This document shows positions 53,201-64,000 of a stretch of 64,000 bases of DNA, in pieces. The position numbers were made by a program, and so were the translations under genes. Under the pieces are notes generated by a model. That model did not search any database, had not been told where the DNA came from, and saw only the letters and a list, made by a program, of their open reading frames with translations. The stretch is taken from the NCBI GenBank assembly GCA_012295275.1, contig CM022672.1, positions 11,109,904 through 11,173,903 on the forward strand, read 5' to 3'. Position 1 is the first letter of the stretch. Every line of letters begins with the position of its first letter. This DNA comes from Chrysomallon squamiferum. Taxonomy: Eukaryota > Mollusca > Gastropoda > Neomphalida > Peltospiridae.

Positions 53201-56200
53201 TACAAGCTATCTTTAAAATGGCAATTCCGAAAAACAGTTGTTGTTTCTTAAAATAAGTCAACTAAATGGTGGCTAATCTGTGATACTAAATTAAAAAAAA
53301 AATAATATGTGTAACAATAATGAATTTATAATGATAAATGTATTAAACACATTAAGAATATGCTAATAATAATGTATATATAAATAAATCTGTAAAAAAT
53401 TAATAAACATTAATAAAATGCAGAGTAGTTACACACATCCATACATCCACATTCATGCATGTATGCATGCACACATACAAATACATCTAAATACAAATAT
53501 AAATATATAAATTATACAAACTTCAAAAGAGCTGGTGCCTATCAACATACTCATCCAACCAGGCATGCAGAAGTCTTCAAATTTAACAAGGATTAATTTT
53601 TTCCTGTGCTCACAATAGAAAACCTATTAAAAAAAAAAAAAAAAAAACACTAATATCATAATGTAACAGAACTAAATAATGACGTATAATTCATAGATAT
53701 TAAATTGTCAAAAATTGTCAAAAATAAAGTGAAGTGAAGTGAAGTGAAGTGAAGTGAAGTGAAGTGAAGTGAAGTGAAGTGAAGTGAAAAGTAAAGTAAA
53801 GTAAAGTAAAGTAAAGTAAAGTAAAGTAAAGTAAAGTAAAGTAAAGTAAAGTAAATAAATAACCAAGCAAAAAACAAATTAATAAACAATTCAAACTGGT
53901 TTCTTACAAAACACAAAGCCATTAAAATGAAGAGTAAGCTGATGCATTCAGGAACACATATCTATTAATATATTTAATTTTAATATTTAGAAAAACTATA
54001 TGTCCCAAATGGCAAAATAACTAATTTTAAGATAAAATAAAGAAGAATGGAAATAAGTAAAAATAAAAATTCTCAGATTTAATATACAATAAACTGCACC
54101 TCATACCTGTTGCTGACATGTTCTGGAACGGGAAAATGCCTGTGAAAGTATTACAATAATAACACCAGCTTGATCAGCCATTTCTTGAAATTGTTGTTGA
54201 TGATGTTGACTTTGTTCTAAAGATACACTGTTTTTGTTGTTGTTCTTGTTCAGCTCTGCATTGGAGATTTGACTGCTGGGTACTGGAAAATATATTAAAA
54301 TAAATATATACATAAATAAATAGTGGTAGAAAATGTTTTTAGAAAATGTGCAACACACACACACTCAGACACACAAACATATAATGGCAAGAAGTTGGGA
54401 CGGAACTGTATTTACTTTGATAATTTACTTGTTACTTACTTATGTTAATTATTCAAAGTTATTTCTTTAGTGTTTAAATTTTAACTGCTGGTTTCAGTCT
54501 TAAAATACCATTATTATAATGGTTTTCATTTAAAAATAACAAATAAAGTGTTGTTATTTAAGAACTATTTCGTTTTGATGTATTGTTCTTGTGGGGGTAC
54601 AACAAAATCAATATGCATGCTCCAGACAGCAGTCATTTGAGAAATAAAACTTTTAATTTAAATTAGTTTTTGCAATATTTATGACTGCAGTTTAAAGAAA
54701 TAACTGTAATGGTAATAATAATAAAAAAAAACCCATTGCAAACATGAATCCAATTACATAAATCTTTTATGTAATTTTTTAATATTACAGAAAGTAATAA
54801 TCTCTTAACTTACATAGGTCCTGACTAGTAGTGAAATAATCTTGACTGTCACTATTTTTCTGGATTGAACTCCAAACAATGAAACCTTCACTTTCCAACC
54901 AGCAACCAATATCCTCAACCTTGAAAAAATTACAACAAAACAAAAACATTATCTATAAGTTTTAAATAATATTTTTAAAAATAATTTCTTTTTTTCAGAA
55001 GTGTAATTGTTAGAAAATTTGACTTCTTTCTTTATATTTTAGGATCAAATACATGATCTATAATTGTAAATCATATTGGCACACAGTAATAGACATAAGG
55101 CTTAGTAGTAGCAGCTGAAGTGTTGGTGGTAGTAGTAGTAAAGTACTAGTAGCAGTGGTAATGGTAAAGATAATGTTAGTGGTGATGATAGTAGTAATAG
55201 GAACAGTAATAGTTGTTGTACCAGTAACTGTAGCACCAGTAGCAGTATTAATAACAATAATAATAAAAATAGTAATTTCATCATAATATTAACAGTCTAA
55301 TAATTTAATAATAATAATAGATTATCTACAATGAAACAAAAGCTTAAAAAACTTAAATGAAAAAAAAAAATTACATGAAGAGATGGACCAAATATTGTAG
55401 AAAAAAAAAAAAAAAAAAAAATGTTCAGTTAAATTCCAAAGTATATACTATTTATAAAATTATTAATGATAACAAATAAATAAATATGAGTAGCCTGACA
55501 TGAATGTGTACTTATTTTACTTAAGCAAGGTGCTGACAAAAATACAAATGTATTAAAGTGATTATATTAATGAGAAAACCAGTGCCCTGCCGTGTATTTT
55601 CTCCAGAGCCATTTGTTCAAACTTACAAAGGTACTACAGTCACATATTGCAGCATAAAAAGCAAACCTTCAGATTATTTTCTCCAAAATGATAGGAATAC
55701 CAGAATATGGAAAAAACCTTCCCTTTTCTTTTGTCATTATAAATTTTTATTCTTTTTTAAAATAATTTTTTACTTGCTTAAATTTAGCTACATTTTGTTG
55801 TGTAGTGTCAGAGTGGTATGTTTTAAAAAAGTGAAAAAAAAAATAACAAGGAGTTGAATAAGTAGCTGACCCTCTCATTAGTAATGCATAGATCTAAGAA
55901 AACCCTAGAATTAATTCCACTTGGCAAAATATCCGTCATACTTACAAACTGAGCTTGGTTTGGGTGAACACATATGACTATCCTCTTTTCAGTTTCATTA
56001 TTGTCTACTGTCGAATCAAGGCTCAATACACCCTTAGGAAGTTTTCCAGCAAATGTCTTCATTAATGTTTTCTGCAAGATAAAAAAAAAAAAAATAAAAA
56101 AATAAAATAGAGGACTATCAAATTGGTATATTTAATTACTGAGGTAAAGTCATCAAACAGTATCTGATTGAAAAGATACTTTTTACAACATATCAAGAAG

Positions 56201-59200
56201 TCTTGTCTGTTAGAGAACTGAAATATATGTATTTTTTAAATAATCCTTTAAAATATGATGATAACAATATTATTATTAAAATAATAATAATAATAATAAT
56301 AATGCAGTCACACATATAAAAATATATACAACACAAACAAACACACATACAACATAAAGAGTTTATTTTGACGTTACTCACTCTCCTGGAAAGGGAAGGT
56401 AATCTGTTTACAGTTTCTGACTTCAGATGTTTCAGACAAACTGCTATATCATGGGCTACCATTTTCACATAGCGTTTTTCCCAGCAGTTGGTATCGTAAG
56501 CATGTGCAGAATTTCCTTCTGCAATTTCTGATTTTAAAATATTATACATTATTGTACATGTAATTAATAGATTTGAACACAAAATTAAATATATTTTAAA
56601 ATTATTGTAATTTATTAAAAACAACTGTTTTTATGGTTTAAATAAATAAAAAAATAATAATAATAAAATAAATAAATAAATAAAAAGAATAAAAAAGAAA
56701 AACAGGAATAAAATAAATGTTAACAATGAAAATATTAAAAACAATCAATACACACTGATGATTAATTTAACAAACAAATGCACTAATGTGTTTTGTTATT
56801 CAAAGAAGGTGATTTAGCAACTTATACAACACATTCATTAATCTTTTTATAATATATTTGGAGAATTAAACTAACATTCAGTACATGGAATTTTGAACAC
56901 AACATTTACATACCTGCTTGAATCTGAGCTGGAGTTTTCCAGCTGATGTACTGTGTTGTAGCAAACTGGATAGCAAGAGATCGAGGAGGCCAGACATCAA
57001 GAAAATTAACAGGTAAAATGTACTTCCCTAGCACATCAGCTAACTTCACCTGTAATTTTAAACATATTATTAATGTATCAAACTGCTACAGTACTTTAAA
57101 AATATTTTAAATATCAATAAAATTGCATTAATTATTGTTGTTTTTATTTGGGTGTTTTACTCACATGCATTACTATTGGCTATGATCACTAAAAGGCAAT
57201 TATTTACATTAGAATCTTTCATTTATATGTTGCTTCATTATTAAGAAACACTCATAGACTTTTATATGATTGGAGCCTAAAGAAAAGACAAAATTTAAAA
57301 AAAAAAAAAAATTGTTGTTTTCTATATTGTTGTTACAGGTAAGAATTTGCTCTCTTTCAACCACACATATACTATGTACTTTTAGCAACAGACATATCAC
57401 TTTCCACTGCTCTACTATTTTTCACCATATTGCAATGCTATGATAGAAAAAAATGATTTTAGATGTATTTATTTCTCTTTCAAACCCAATCATATTAATT
57501 TACAATCGCTTTAACAACAGCTATATCACTCTCACCTCTCTGTTGGTCCACTGAGTTTCCCCATATCGTGGTGTGATAAGAGGAATGAAAACTTCACAGT
57601 TGCTCACAGCGTAGTTCAAAGAATCCTGCCAGTCAACACCACTTTTAATTTCGTGTACATCCTAATTTAAAAGTTGATAAAAATTAAAAAAAAAAAAACA
57701 TACAAACCCACCCATAACCCCTCCACAAAAATGAACAATCATACAAACAAACAATATAAAAATTAAAAAATTTAATAAATCATAAAAAAATTAAATTAAA
57801 ATAAACTAAAAAATCCACATTAATATTAATTTCTTATGAATATCAAAGTTTTCTTGGCTATTAAATCAAATATGGTTAATATAAGTAATATACAATATTA
57901 AATAATATATAAATAATATATAAATAAAGAGTTCATGTGTGAATTTTAATAGATATATAATGAAATGTGAATATACATTTAGATACAAAAAACATAATTT
58001 AAAAAAGAGCCCAATTTTCTTAAAGTGTGCTCTATACATATTTTAAAAATAAAGATTTAAATCCACAGTAATTAACCATAAATTCTTATTTCATTTGGGT
58101 CAATAATTTTTAGATGTTGTAAGAATCTAATTATTAGACAACAAAGTAAAAAAATCTGAAAACAGCATTTTGGTTGCTAAAAAAATAATGTTTTTAAAAT
58201 AGATCTATTCTCAGCTATTCTAAATATAAAATTATCTATTTATATTTGAAATCTAAAAATCAAATGAGAAATTTCATTCTTCAGCCTCAAATGCATTACA
58301 TTGATAATAACATTTTACCAGAAATACACTAAATCCAAGCAGAGATAACTCTTCTTTGAGATTTAAAGCGTGATCTGCAGCATCAGCTCGAGCATAGCTG
58401 ATAAGCAGTTGTTTTGCTTGACCAATTACATCGCAAATACCACATTCATTGCCAGATTCTTCACAACTTGGCCACCTACTGTCTCTGCTAACAGAAAAAA
58501 AAACCAAAAAACCCCCATTTTTTTGAATTTATACTGCTCAACAAAAATATCAGAGAAAGAAAGACAGGTATATTCAGCTGAACTTTATAATGATAAATAT
58601 ATATCAGTTAAAAGCATGCTTTAAATAGAAAACCTGTACATTACAGATATTCAACTGAATTTGTAGATTCCAGAAAAATCAGACTACTTTAATTGTTCTA
58701 AATTAGTAAATGTACAAAATGCAAACAACTGGCAAAAAGAAAAAAATAATGATTTTCAAAAAGTATTTATTGTGTAAGAAATGTGAAAGTGGTAAAACAA
58801 AAATGTGTATATTGTACTTAAAAACTTACTACTAATGGAAAATATTAAAATAATATAAAAATGAAGAAATAAACCTTTTTAATCTTTTTCTAGGAACAAC
58901 ATCCATCTGGCAATTTGAATTTGAAAAGTCAAGACATTCAAAAGAGAAGACGTCAGCACAAACACAAACTGAACCATCAATCAGACAGTCCATGACAGTC
59001 ATGTGCTCTTCCATTTGCTTGCTGATTGGCCAGGAGTTTGAATCAAGAAACTGGTAATTGTTTGTGATGCCTTTGAAAAATGCAATCTGAAATTTGTTAT
59101 TAGCGAATTGTGCATATGGCTCATGTTTTAAAATTTCAAAAGCAAAGATTCTTGGAATAGACTAAAACCATCATTACGTTATTGAAATATTTTATATTGT

Positions 59201-60732
59201 ATGTAAAAGAAAAATTAATATATTCTAGAACAAAGATTTCATCTATATAAGTAAGCCTTGTCTTGTAGAACACAATACAGCATTCAGGGTTTTAGAAACT
59301 TAAATAAAACAGAAATGGTGGGAGATTATATATTTTTAATACAAACAGCAGTCACCATAACTATCAGTTGCTTTACCAGGTTTCCTTAATCAACCTGAAA
59401 TCTCTGCAGTTTTATACAGTTATTTTCATGAACAAAATCAAATCAAGTTTATTGAGTATCAAATTCTTCTTTATGCATTTATCTACTGTTTTTACCATTC
59501 AATACTTACTTCTTTATTAATGGAATTTCGTAGTTCAGATAATTTAGTTGCGTATTCTGCAAATACAAAACCTACAGGGATATGAGATTTTGTCTTCACC
59601 CCTATCTTTAACATTTCTACAAAAAATAAATAAATAAAACCAACAAACAAATATATATATATATATATGTTACTTAACAGTACAACAAAATATATTAAGT
59701 AAATTCAGTTATTGCTTCTTTTGATTTTTTTTTTCATTTAATTTGTAAAAAAGACACTCATTTGTAATGTTGAAATGTATCAGCCATGAGTAGATGAAAT
59801 TTTAATAATAATAATATAAACACTACTGAGGTTAAATTATAAGATACACATAACACATATGAACTTACACACACACACACACACTTTCACACAATCAGAA
59901 TTTTTATAGCATACAAATTTTAAAAAATTACCATATTTTCTCTGAATATATACAATATTGTCTGGAGAAATAATCTGACTGACTTTAATGTACTTCTCCT
60001 GTGTTTGGTTGATTGTCCATCTATAAAAAAATATTTTCTTTTCGGCATTAATCATTTTATTCATACATAACCAATTTCATTATTTTAAATAATAATCCAA
60101 AGAAAGACTCCAAGCTAAAGTACCATAAGAAAATATAAATTTTACTTAATACTATTTCAGTTTCTTTTTCCTTTTATTAGTATTAATAAGATTATGATTA
60201 TTGTTGTAGGATTTATTTATTACAGAGTGCTAAAAACCTTACTTTTTATGGGTAAGAAAGATGAATTGGTTAGGAACAGCAGGAATCTGTTGAGAAATCA
60301 AAGTTCTCATATCAACCACTGAAAGAGATCCATTAACCAGCTTTTCATTTTCCAAAATCACAATCCCCAGAGAAACAGATGAATCTCTTGTACTTTCAGA
60401 AACCAACTGCACTCCAATAATTGTTGTCATGGTGATCAATCTCTGTAAATAAAGAGCAAGTATAATGTTGAATACACATTTTTTTTTTTTTATCAGCAAA
60501 CAATACCGCAAGAATAACTTTCATTACTTTTACTTTTTGAAAATGAACTTCATAATCTTTATAATCTTAGTGTTTTAATATTTACTGCTTAAGATCAGTT
60601 TACAGTATGATTACTACATTAATGGATACAAATTGTAACATTGAATAAGTTTTGGCATTCTCTTTCTGCCAGTGCTTTGATTATTAGTATTATTACTATT
60701 AATATGTCTACTGCTTTGATTATTACTTTAAA

Positions 60733-60817
<85 letters not shown>

Positions 60818-60990
60818 CACTTAATCACATAATTATTTTAAAAATAGAAGAAAAAAGAAGCAAAAAAGCTTATTTTGACAGTTCAAAAACTGAAGTATTA
60901 CATGGTCAATATCTCTACAAGATGGAACAAACATCTATTTTCATGCATGAATCTAATGTGTTTTACAGAAGAAAAAGAAAACAAAAGAAC

Positions 60991-61025
<35 letters not shown>

Positions 61026-61446
61026 TAATAATAATAAAAATCAATTAAAAAATCAGTAATACAACATCAAAAATACTTTTCACTTAATATTATGTGCAAA
61101 TATTAATATGATGATCATTTTAAATCTGGAGTTGGATTTAATCAGGAATTTAAGATTAGTGAAAGTTACTTACTATTCACATAACTCACTCATTACTGTC
61201 AAAGCTTAATCCTCAAATTAAAATTGAAAGTCAAAGTGGAACAGAAGACTCACACTCAGAAGTGTCAGCGATGGATAATCATAATGATGTTAAAAAATAA
61301 TACTTTAAGCAAACAATTTGTTTTTAGGAAATTATTTGTCAATGGATTTTAATTCCTTAGAATAACGTTAATCTGCATATAAATACTGACTTGATATTAA
61401 GAAAACTCTTAATAAAACTTTTAACTTTCCCACCAATGCCAGCCAT
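50296..61446 (-). CDS. TIR-TIR-SLOG protein, nineteen exons, about 893 aa
   Basis: Exons in coding order: 61387-61446, 60243-60442, 59932-60020, 59510-59616, 58875-59086, 58319-58487, 57536-57661, 56914-57049, 56382-56527, 55946-56071, 54814-54919, 54107-54282, 53522-53623, 52994-53110, 52440-52534, 52037-52193, 51433-51574, 50886-51007, 50296-50589. Phases all match over 2682 nt. TIR1, about 248-372: LLISYARAD (box 1), GFSVFLDVHEIKSG, W290 (SARM1 F603 position), VFIPLITPRYG, then W317-T-N-R-E321, aligning with SARM1 W638 and catalytic E642. TIR2, about 445-580: IVICVHPNQ, GVIIVILSQAFSRS, with T547/Q551 at those sites and a long Asn/Gln/Ser insertion (about 470-525), so probably inactive. SLOG (DprA/LOG-like Rossmann), about 634-800: LCVYIAGE, VLITGGFQGVGE (669-680), FDICILIEGGPGAAHEAE (P-G-G-type loop at 756-763), IQSTGGAAGG. 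Residues 1-222 are an unrecognised conserved-looking module; the tail is basic and disordered. Likely NAD-linked signalling, by inference. The first exon is the least certain. Confidence 0.85.
52738..52985. repeat. Three degenerate copies of an about 85-90 bp repeat in a TIR-SLOG intron
   Basis: Between exons 14 and 15. Each copy contains AATGTCA-type sequence, then (C/A)TGCTAAAA(C/T)(C/T)AAGAGTT and TTTGAGA/GGGAAGACAA. Copies start near 52738, 52825 and 52916 and diverge by about 15-25 % by eye. Confidence 0.65.
53726..53853. repeat. Pentanucleotide array switching from GAAGT to AAAGT
   Basis: About 12 copies of (GAAGT/AGTGA)n followed directly by about 13 copies of (AAAGT)n, in the intron between exons 12 and 13 of the TIR-SLOG gene. 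One base change in the unit then propagated. Confidence 0.9.
60735..60814. repeat. Compound (CT)n(AT)n microsatellite
   Basis: About 23 CT units followed by about 16 AT units in intron 1 of the TIR-SLOG gene. Uninterrupted, so likely length-polymorphic. Confidence 0.9.
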
Positions 61447-62448
61447 CCTCTTTTCTATCTTTCGAAATAAGAGATCACCATCAAATTTAAAGATCCTGAT
61501 ATAATTTAAAAAAAAATAAACTAAATGTTTTATAAAACGTAACAAACTTTCATATAATTTATTTAAAGGAAAAAAGAAAAATAAATCTCCACGGCAACAC
61601 TCTAATAGGTTATACTGATGGTTTGAAAACGTGAGAAATTGATTTATTGATTACTTTTTTTATTTTGACAGGAACCGGAAATTGTATATAGTAAAAGTCG
61701 AAAGAAATAGAAAAAGGGGAAGGTTTGACTTCTATTTTTATGTTTGTATTTAGTTATTTATTTGGTTAAAAATAGAGAAATAAAGACCCGAATTTCAAAA
61801 ATATTTTCGCTTTCAAAAATTACTTAATACCTATACTATAGGTAAGCAACATGTTCATCGATGGCAGATCTTCATTATAAATTTACTGGAAATCCCAGAC
61901 CCAAGTCTACGTCTGTGTTCAGAGAAGTTAAAGATCTAAGTCTAACATCTCTAACTATATGGTCAAAGGAGTCAGAGAGAGATAATTTTTACAGACATCT
62001 GAGAAAGTGTTACGAGAATTAATGACATGGCCTATGAACGACATAATGGATTTAAAGAATTATCTTACATTAATGAAATTAGAAGTGTACAGTACATTCA
62101 ATGATTCATGATCCAGTTTATACTCAGTTTTCCAAGTATTTATGAGGTTAATAATATTATGCAGTTAACAGATAATTTCAAACACCTTTACTGTTGGCAA
62201 GCTCTGTTTATCAATATATCTTTATATGACAAACATTTAGGCAGAAGTGTCATTTGTGGTTAGAAGTAAAAACTGATGATGTGAAGTTTCAGAATCATTC
62301 CTCTGCATTGCTGTTGACAGTGTTGCAGAATATCTTTCCTGTCTGTAACACATCTTTAGTCAAAATGCCTTGTATGTATGTTTATAAAATTATTCTGCAG
62401 TACTCAGTAGTTTAATTTATTATTAATATTTGCATTTCTTTATTTCAG
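61447..62448. promoter_or_regulatory. Divergent promoter region between TIR-SLOG gene and R3HCC1-like gene
   Basis: About 1 kb. On the minus strand an acceptor-like ATTATATCAG near 61495 precedes the TIR-SLOG ATG by about 48 bases, so a 5' non-coding exon probably lies further up (about 61550-61700). ACCGGAAA near 61674 is a weak ETS-type motif and the best promoter candidate. On the + strand the R3HCC1-like 5' exon should lie around 61700-62040; an isolated 53-codon frame at 61861-62022 sits there but is not recognised. Confidence 0.4.
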
Positions 62449-63665
62449 ATTTATGTGCAACAGTTAAAACGCAAATCTGGCTTTTCTTCTGGATGGAAGA
62501 TATTTAAACTCAGAAGATTCTGAATTTGTTGATCTCATAACTGCAGATATAAAACAATTTTTGGAGAATCCATGTCTTGATCGGTAGATGATGTTTTGTT
62601 ACTGAAATTGGAACCAGATAGTAGTAATATATGTGGTGTTTTTTAATAGATAAAATATTAAATTGTTTTGCGATAGAATTTATTCAAATTAGCATGACTG
62701 ATTTTAAAAAAGCTGATGAACACAGCACTTTAGTTTTTAATATTATTATTTTTTTTTTTTAAAATAATAGTATTCACTGTTGTTTTTGAAATGGTGTGAA
62801 TTGCTGTTTTGGATAATAAATTTTAAATGAATGTAATGTTTCTTAACAAATGTTTTTGTTTTTGTTTGAAAACAGGGTTCTGTTATTTCCTCCTGTAAAT
62901 AATTACCACCGCTTTCTCATACACAACGTAGTTGAAGATTTTGAAGAAGTGAGAAGTTTTTCTGTTGGTGAAGGTTCTGAACGTCGGACTGTTGTCTGTC
63001 TTCAGGACTCATTGAAACGGTACATAGCATATTCTTATTAGACAGAGATGGAATGTTACATTGTAAATATTATTTAATCAAACATGTAACAAATTCATAC
63101 TGTTCATCTTCAATTAATTGTGCTTCAAGTTTTGGCTTTGTATGGTAACAGAGAGTAAAGAATAAAAATTTTACAGAATCCATATTTTGTTGATTTGTAA
63201 ATTAAAAAAAAATTTTTTTTAAGAGTTACTTCTTTCCATTTCATAGTGAAAAGAAAAGTTTAAAATTTTATTTTTAAAATATTTTTTCTATATCAGTTTC
63301 AATTATTCCCCAAAAATGAAATTTAAATACAAATATCAAAATATGACTTCCTTTTTCTGTGCAGTGGGCCAAAAGGGCTTGAATTAATGTCATCATCTGA
63401 AAACTGGACATCAAGATGCGGTCGTGGTCGAGCTCGACTTTCACATAAAAGTCAAATTAATTCTGCACCAGGAAGCTCGTTTCAACAGACTGGTGCAGGA
63501 GATGGACATTTCTGTCCAAGTAAAAACACCTGTTCACCAAATGATGCAAGTCAGTTTGGTTACCAGAGGTTAGCTGAACCATCAAAAACTGATCCTTGTG
63601 CAGAGAGTAGTGACAACTCTAGCAGAAGAAAATCTTTAACATCTAGGTGTCTAGTTGAATACTAA
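62449..63665 (+). CDS. R3HCC1: R3HCC1-like R3H-domain protein, 5' part, with unresolved start
   Basis: Exons seen: 62449-62583, 62876-63019 and 63365 to 63646 or 63665. The first reads [25 protein letters not shown] then [11 protein letters not shown]; the second [18 protein letters not shown], then [20 protein letters not shown]. This follows vertebrate R3HCC1 (FLSPNENDFV, VLLFPPL..RYLIH, SFSVGEGWKRRTVIC), the R3H single-strand nucleic-acid binding fold with its Arg-x3-His (R-F-L-I-H) core. Exon 3 is low-complexity (RCGRGRAR, Ser/Asn-rich) and can end at an AG|GTGTCT donor at 63646 or run to a stop at 63663-63665. Family members are longer, with a C-terminal RRM-like part, so more exons probably lie right of the window. 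Oddity: no ATG opens this frame downstream of a TAA at 62465-62467; see findings. Confidence 0.8.
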
Positions 63666-64000
63666 TATTCATTTTACTTACATGTTGTGTTAATTGTTAT
63701 TGAAATTATGATTTTTTTTTTCTTCTTTTATATACTACCATGTTTTTATCTAGTGTATATAATTGTAACCAAAAAGATTATGAAATCTATAATTTCAATA
63801 TACCTTTTAATTGATGCTTAGTTGCATTTTGTGAATTTGAAGAATATAATATTATAGATTTTGTTATTAAGTAATTTGTATAACACAGCAAGGCAAGATG
63901 CCTAATGAGAGCTAAACATTGGGCTCCTGCAGAAAAAGAAACCACATTGTGTGATCTTTGATCAGTGTAACAATGGAGAGGGTGAATCCATAAATTCATG
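63666..64000 (+). other. Probable intron of the R3HCC1-like gene
   Basis: No confident exon. Acceptor-like CAG sites occur near 63889 and 63930, each followed by a short open frame to or near the window end, but neither joins exon 3 in a way I can verify. Confidence 0.3.

Noticed and set aside
53656-53922. 88-codon frame with LYFTLLYFTL repeats
   Set aside because: It is the pentanucleotide GAAGT/AAAGT array translated; every frame of such an array is open.
55102-55284. 60-codon Leu-rich frame
   Set aside because: Degenerate AGTAGT/GTAGTA trinucleotide sequence in a TIR-SLOG intron, not a gene.

Overview
The window is nuclear DNA from an invertebrate animal. It is very AT-rich, its genes are split by many GT-AG introns of roughly 100-1500 bp, and the introns and intergenic DNA carry AAT/AAAT/AT/CA/CT microsatellites. 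Gene content is animal: an E93/Mblk-1 type pipsqueak-HTH regulator, MORN4, securin, condensin NCAPH, TMEM128 and R3HCC1. The E93-type second HTH looks protostome-like. A spiralian such as a mollusc or annelid is my best guess, but a chelicerate-like arthropod cannot be excluded. No transposase, reverse transcriptase, viral gene, tRNA, rRNA or CRISPR array was recognised.

Layout. 1-5350: non-coding, T-rich on the + strand, probably the long 3' UTR of a + gene lying left of the window. 6146-7252 (-): intronless orphan membrane protein with a cysteine-rich cytosolic stretch. 9872-13337 (-): TMEM128, four exons. 14643-14926: large inverted repeat upstream of securin. 14986-17315 (+): securin (PTTG1-like), five exons. 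18337-19948 (-): SFR1, three exons. 21735-31001 (+): condensin I subunit NCAPH, sixteen exons. 32000-37719: probable 3' UTR of the next gene. 37720-44406 (-): E93/Mblk-1/LCOR-family regulator, six exons. 45017-47207 (+): MORN4, three exons, head-to-head with E93 across about 600 bp containing CRE-like sites. 50296-61446 (-): a 19-exon gene for a protein of about 893 residues with two TIR domains and a C-terminal SLOG domain. 62449-end (+): R3HCC1-like R3H protein, incomplete at the right edge and with an in-frame stop near its expected start.

For every multi-exon gene I joined exons at GT-AG sites. In each complete model the lengths sum to a multiple of three with matching phases, which is strong internal support.

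How the genes relate. Securin, SFR1 and NCAPH form a run of chromosome-maintenance genes: anaphase control, Swi5-Sfr1 recombination and condensin. The most interesting locus is the TIR-TIR-SLOG gene. Its first TIR keeps the aromatic and glutamate positions used by NAD-cleaving TIRs such as SARM1. The second has lost them, with Glu replaced by Gln at the same intron boundary. The SLOG fold is known elsewhere to bind NAD/ADP-ribose-type ligands (bacterial Thoeris ThsA, animal TRPM channels). This suggests one polypeptide that could make and sense an NAD-derived signal. Sense strands of transcribed units are consistently T-rich over A, which I used to assign long UTRs.
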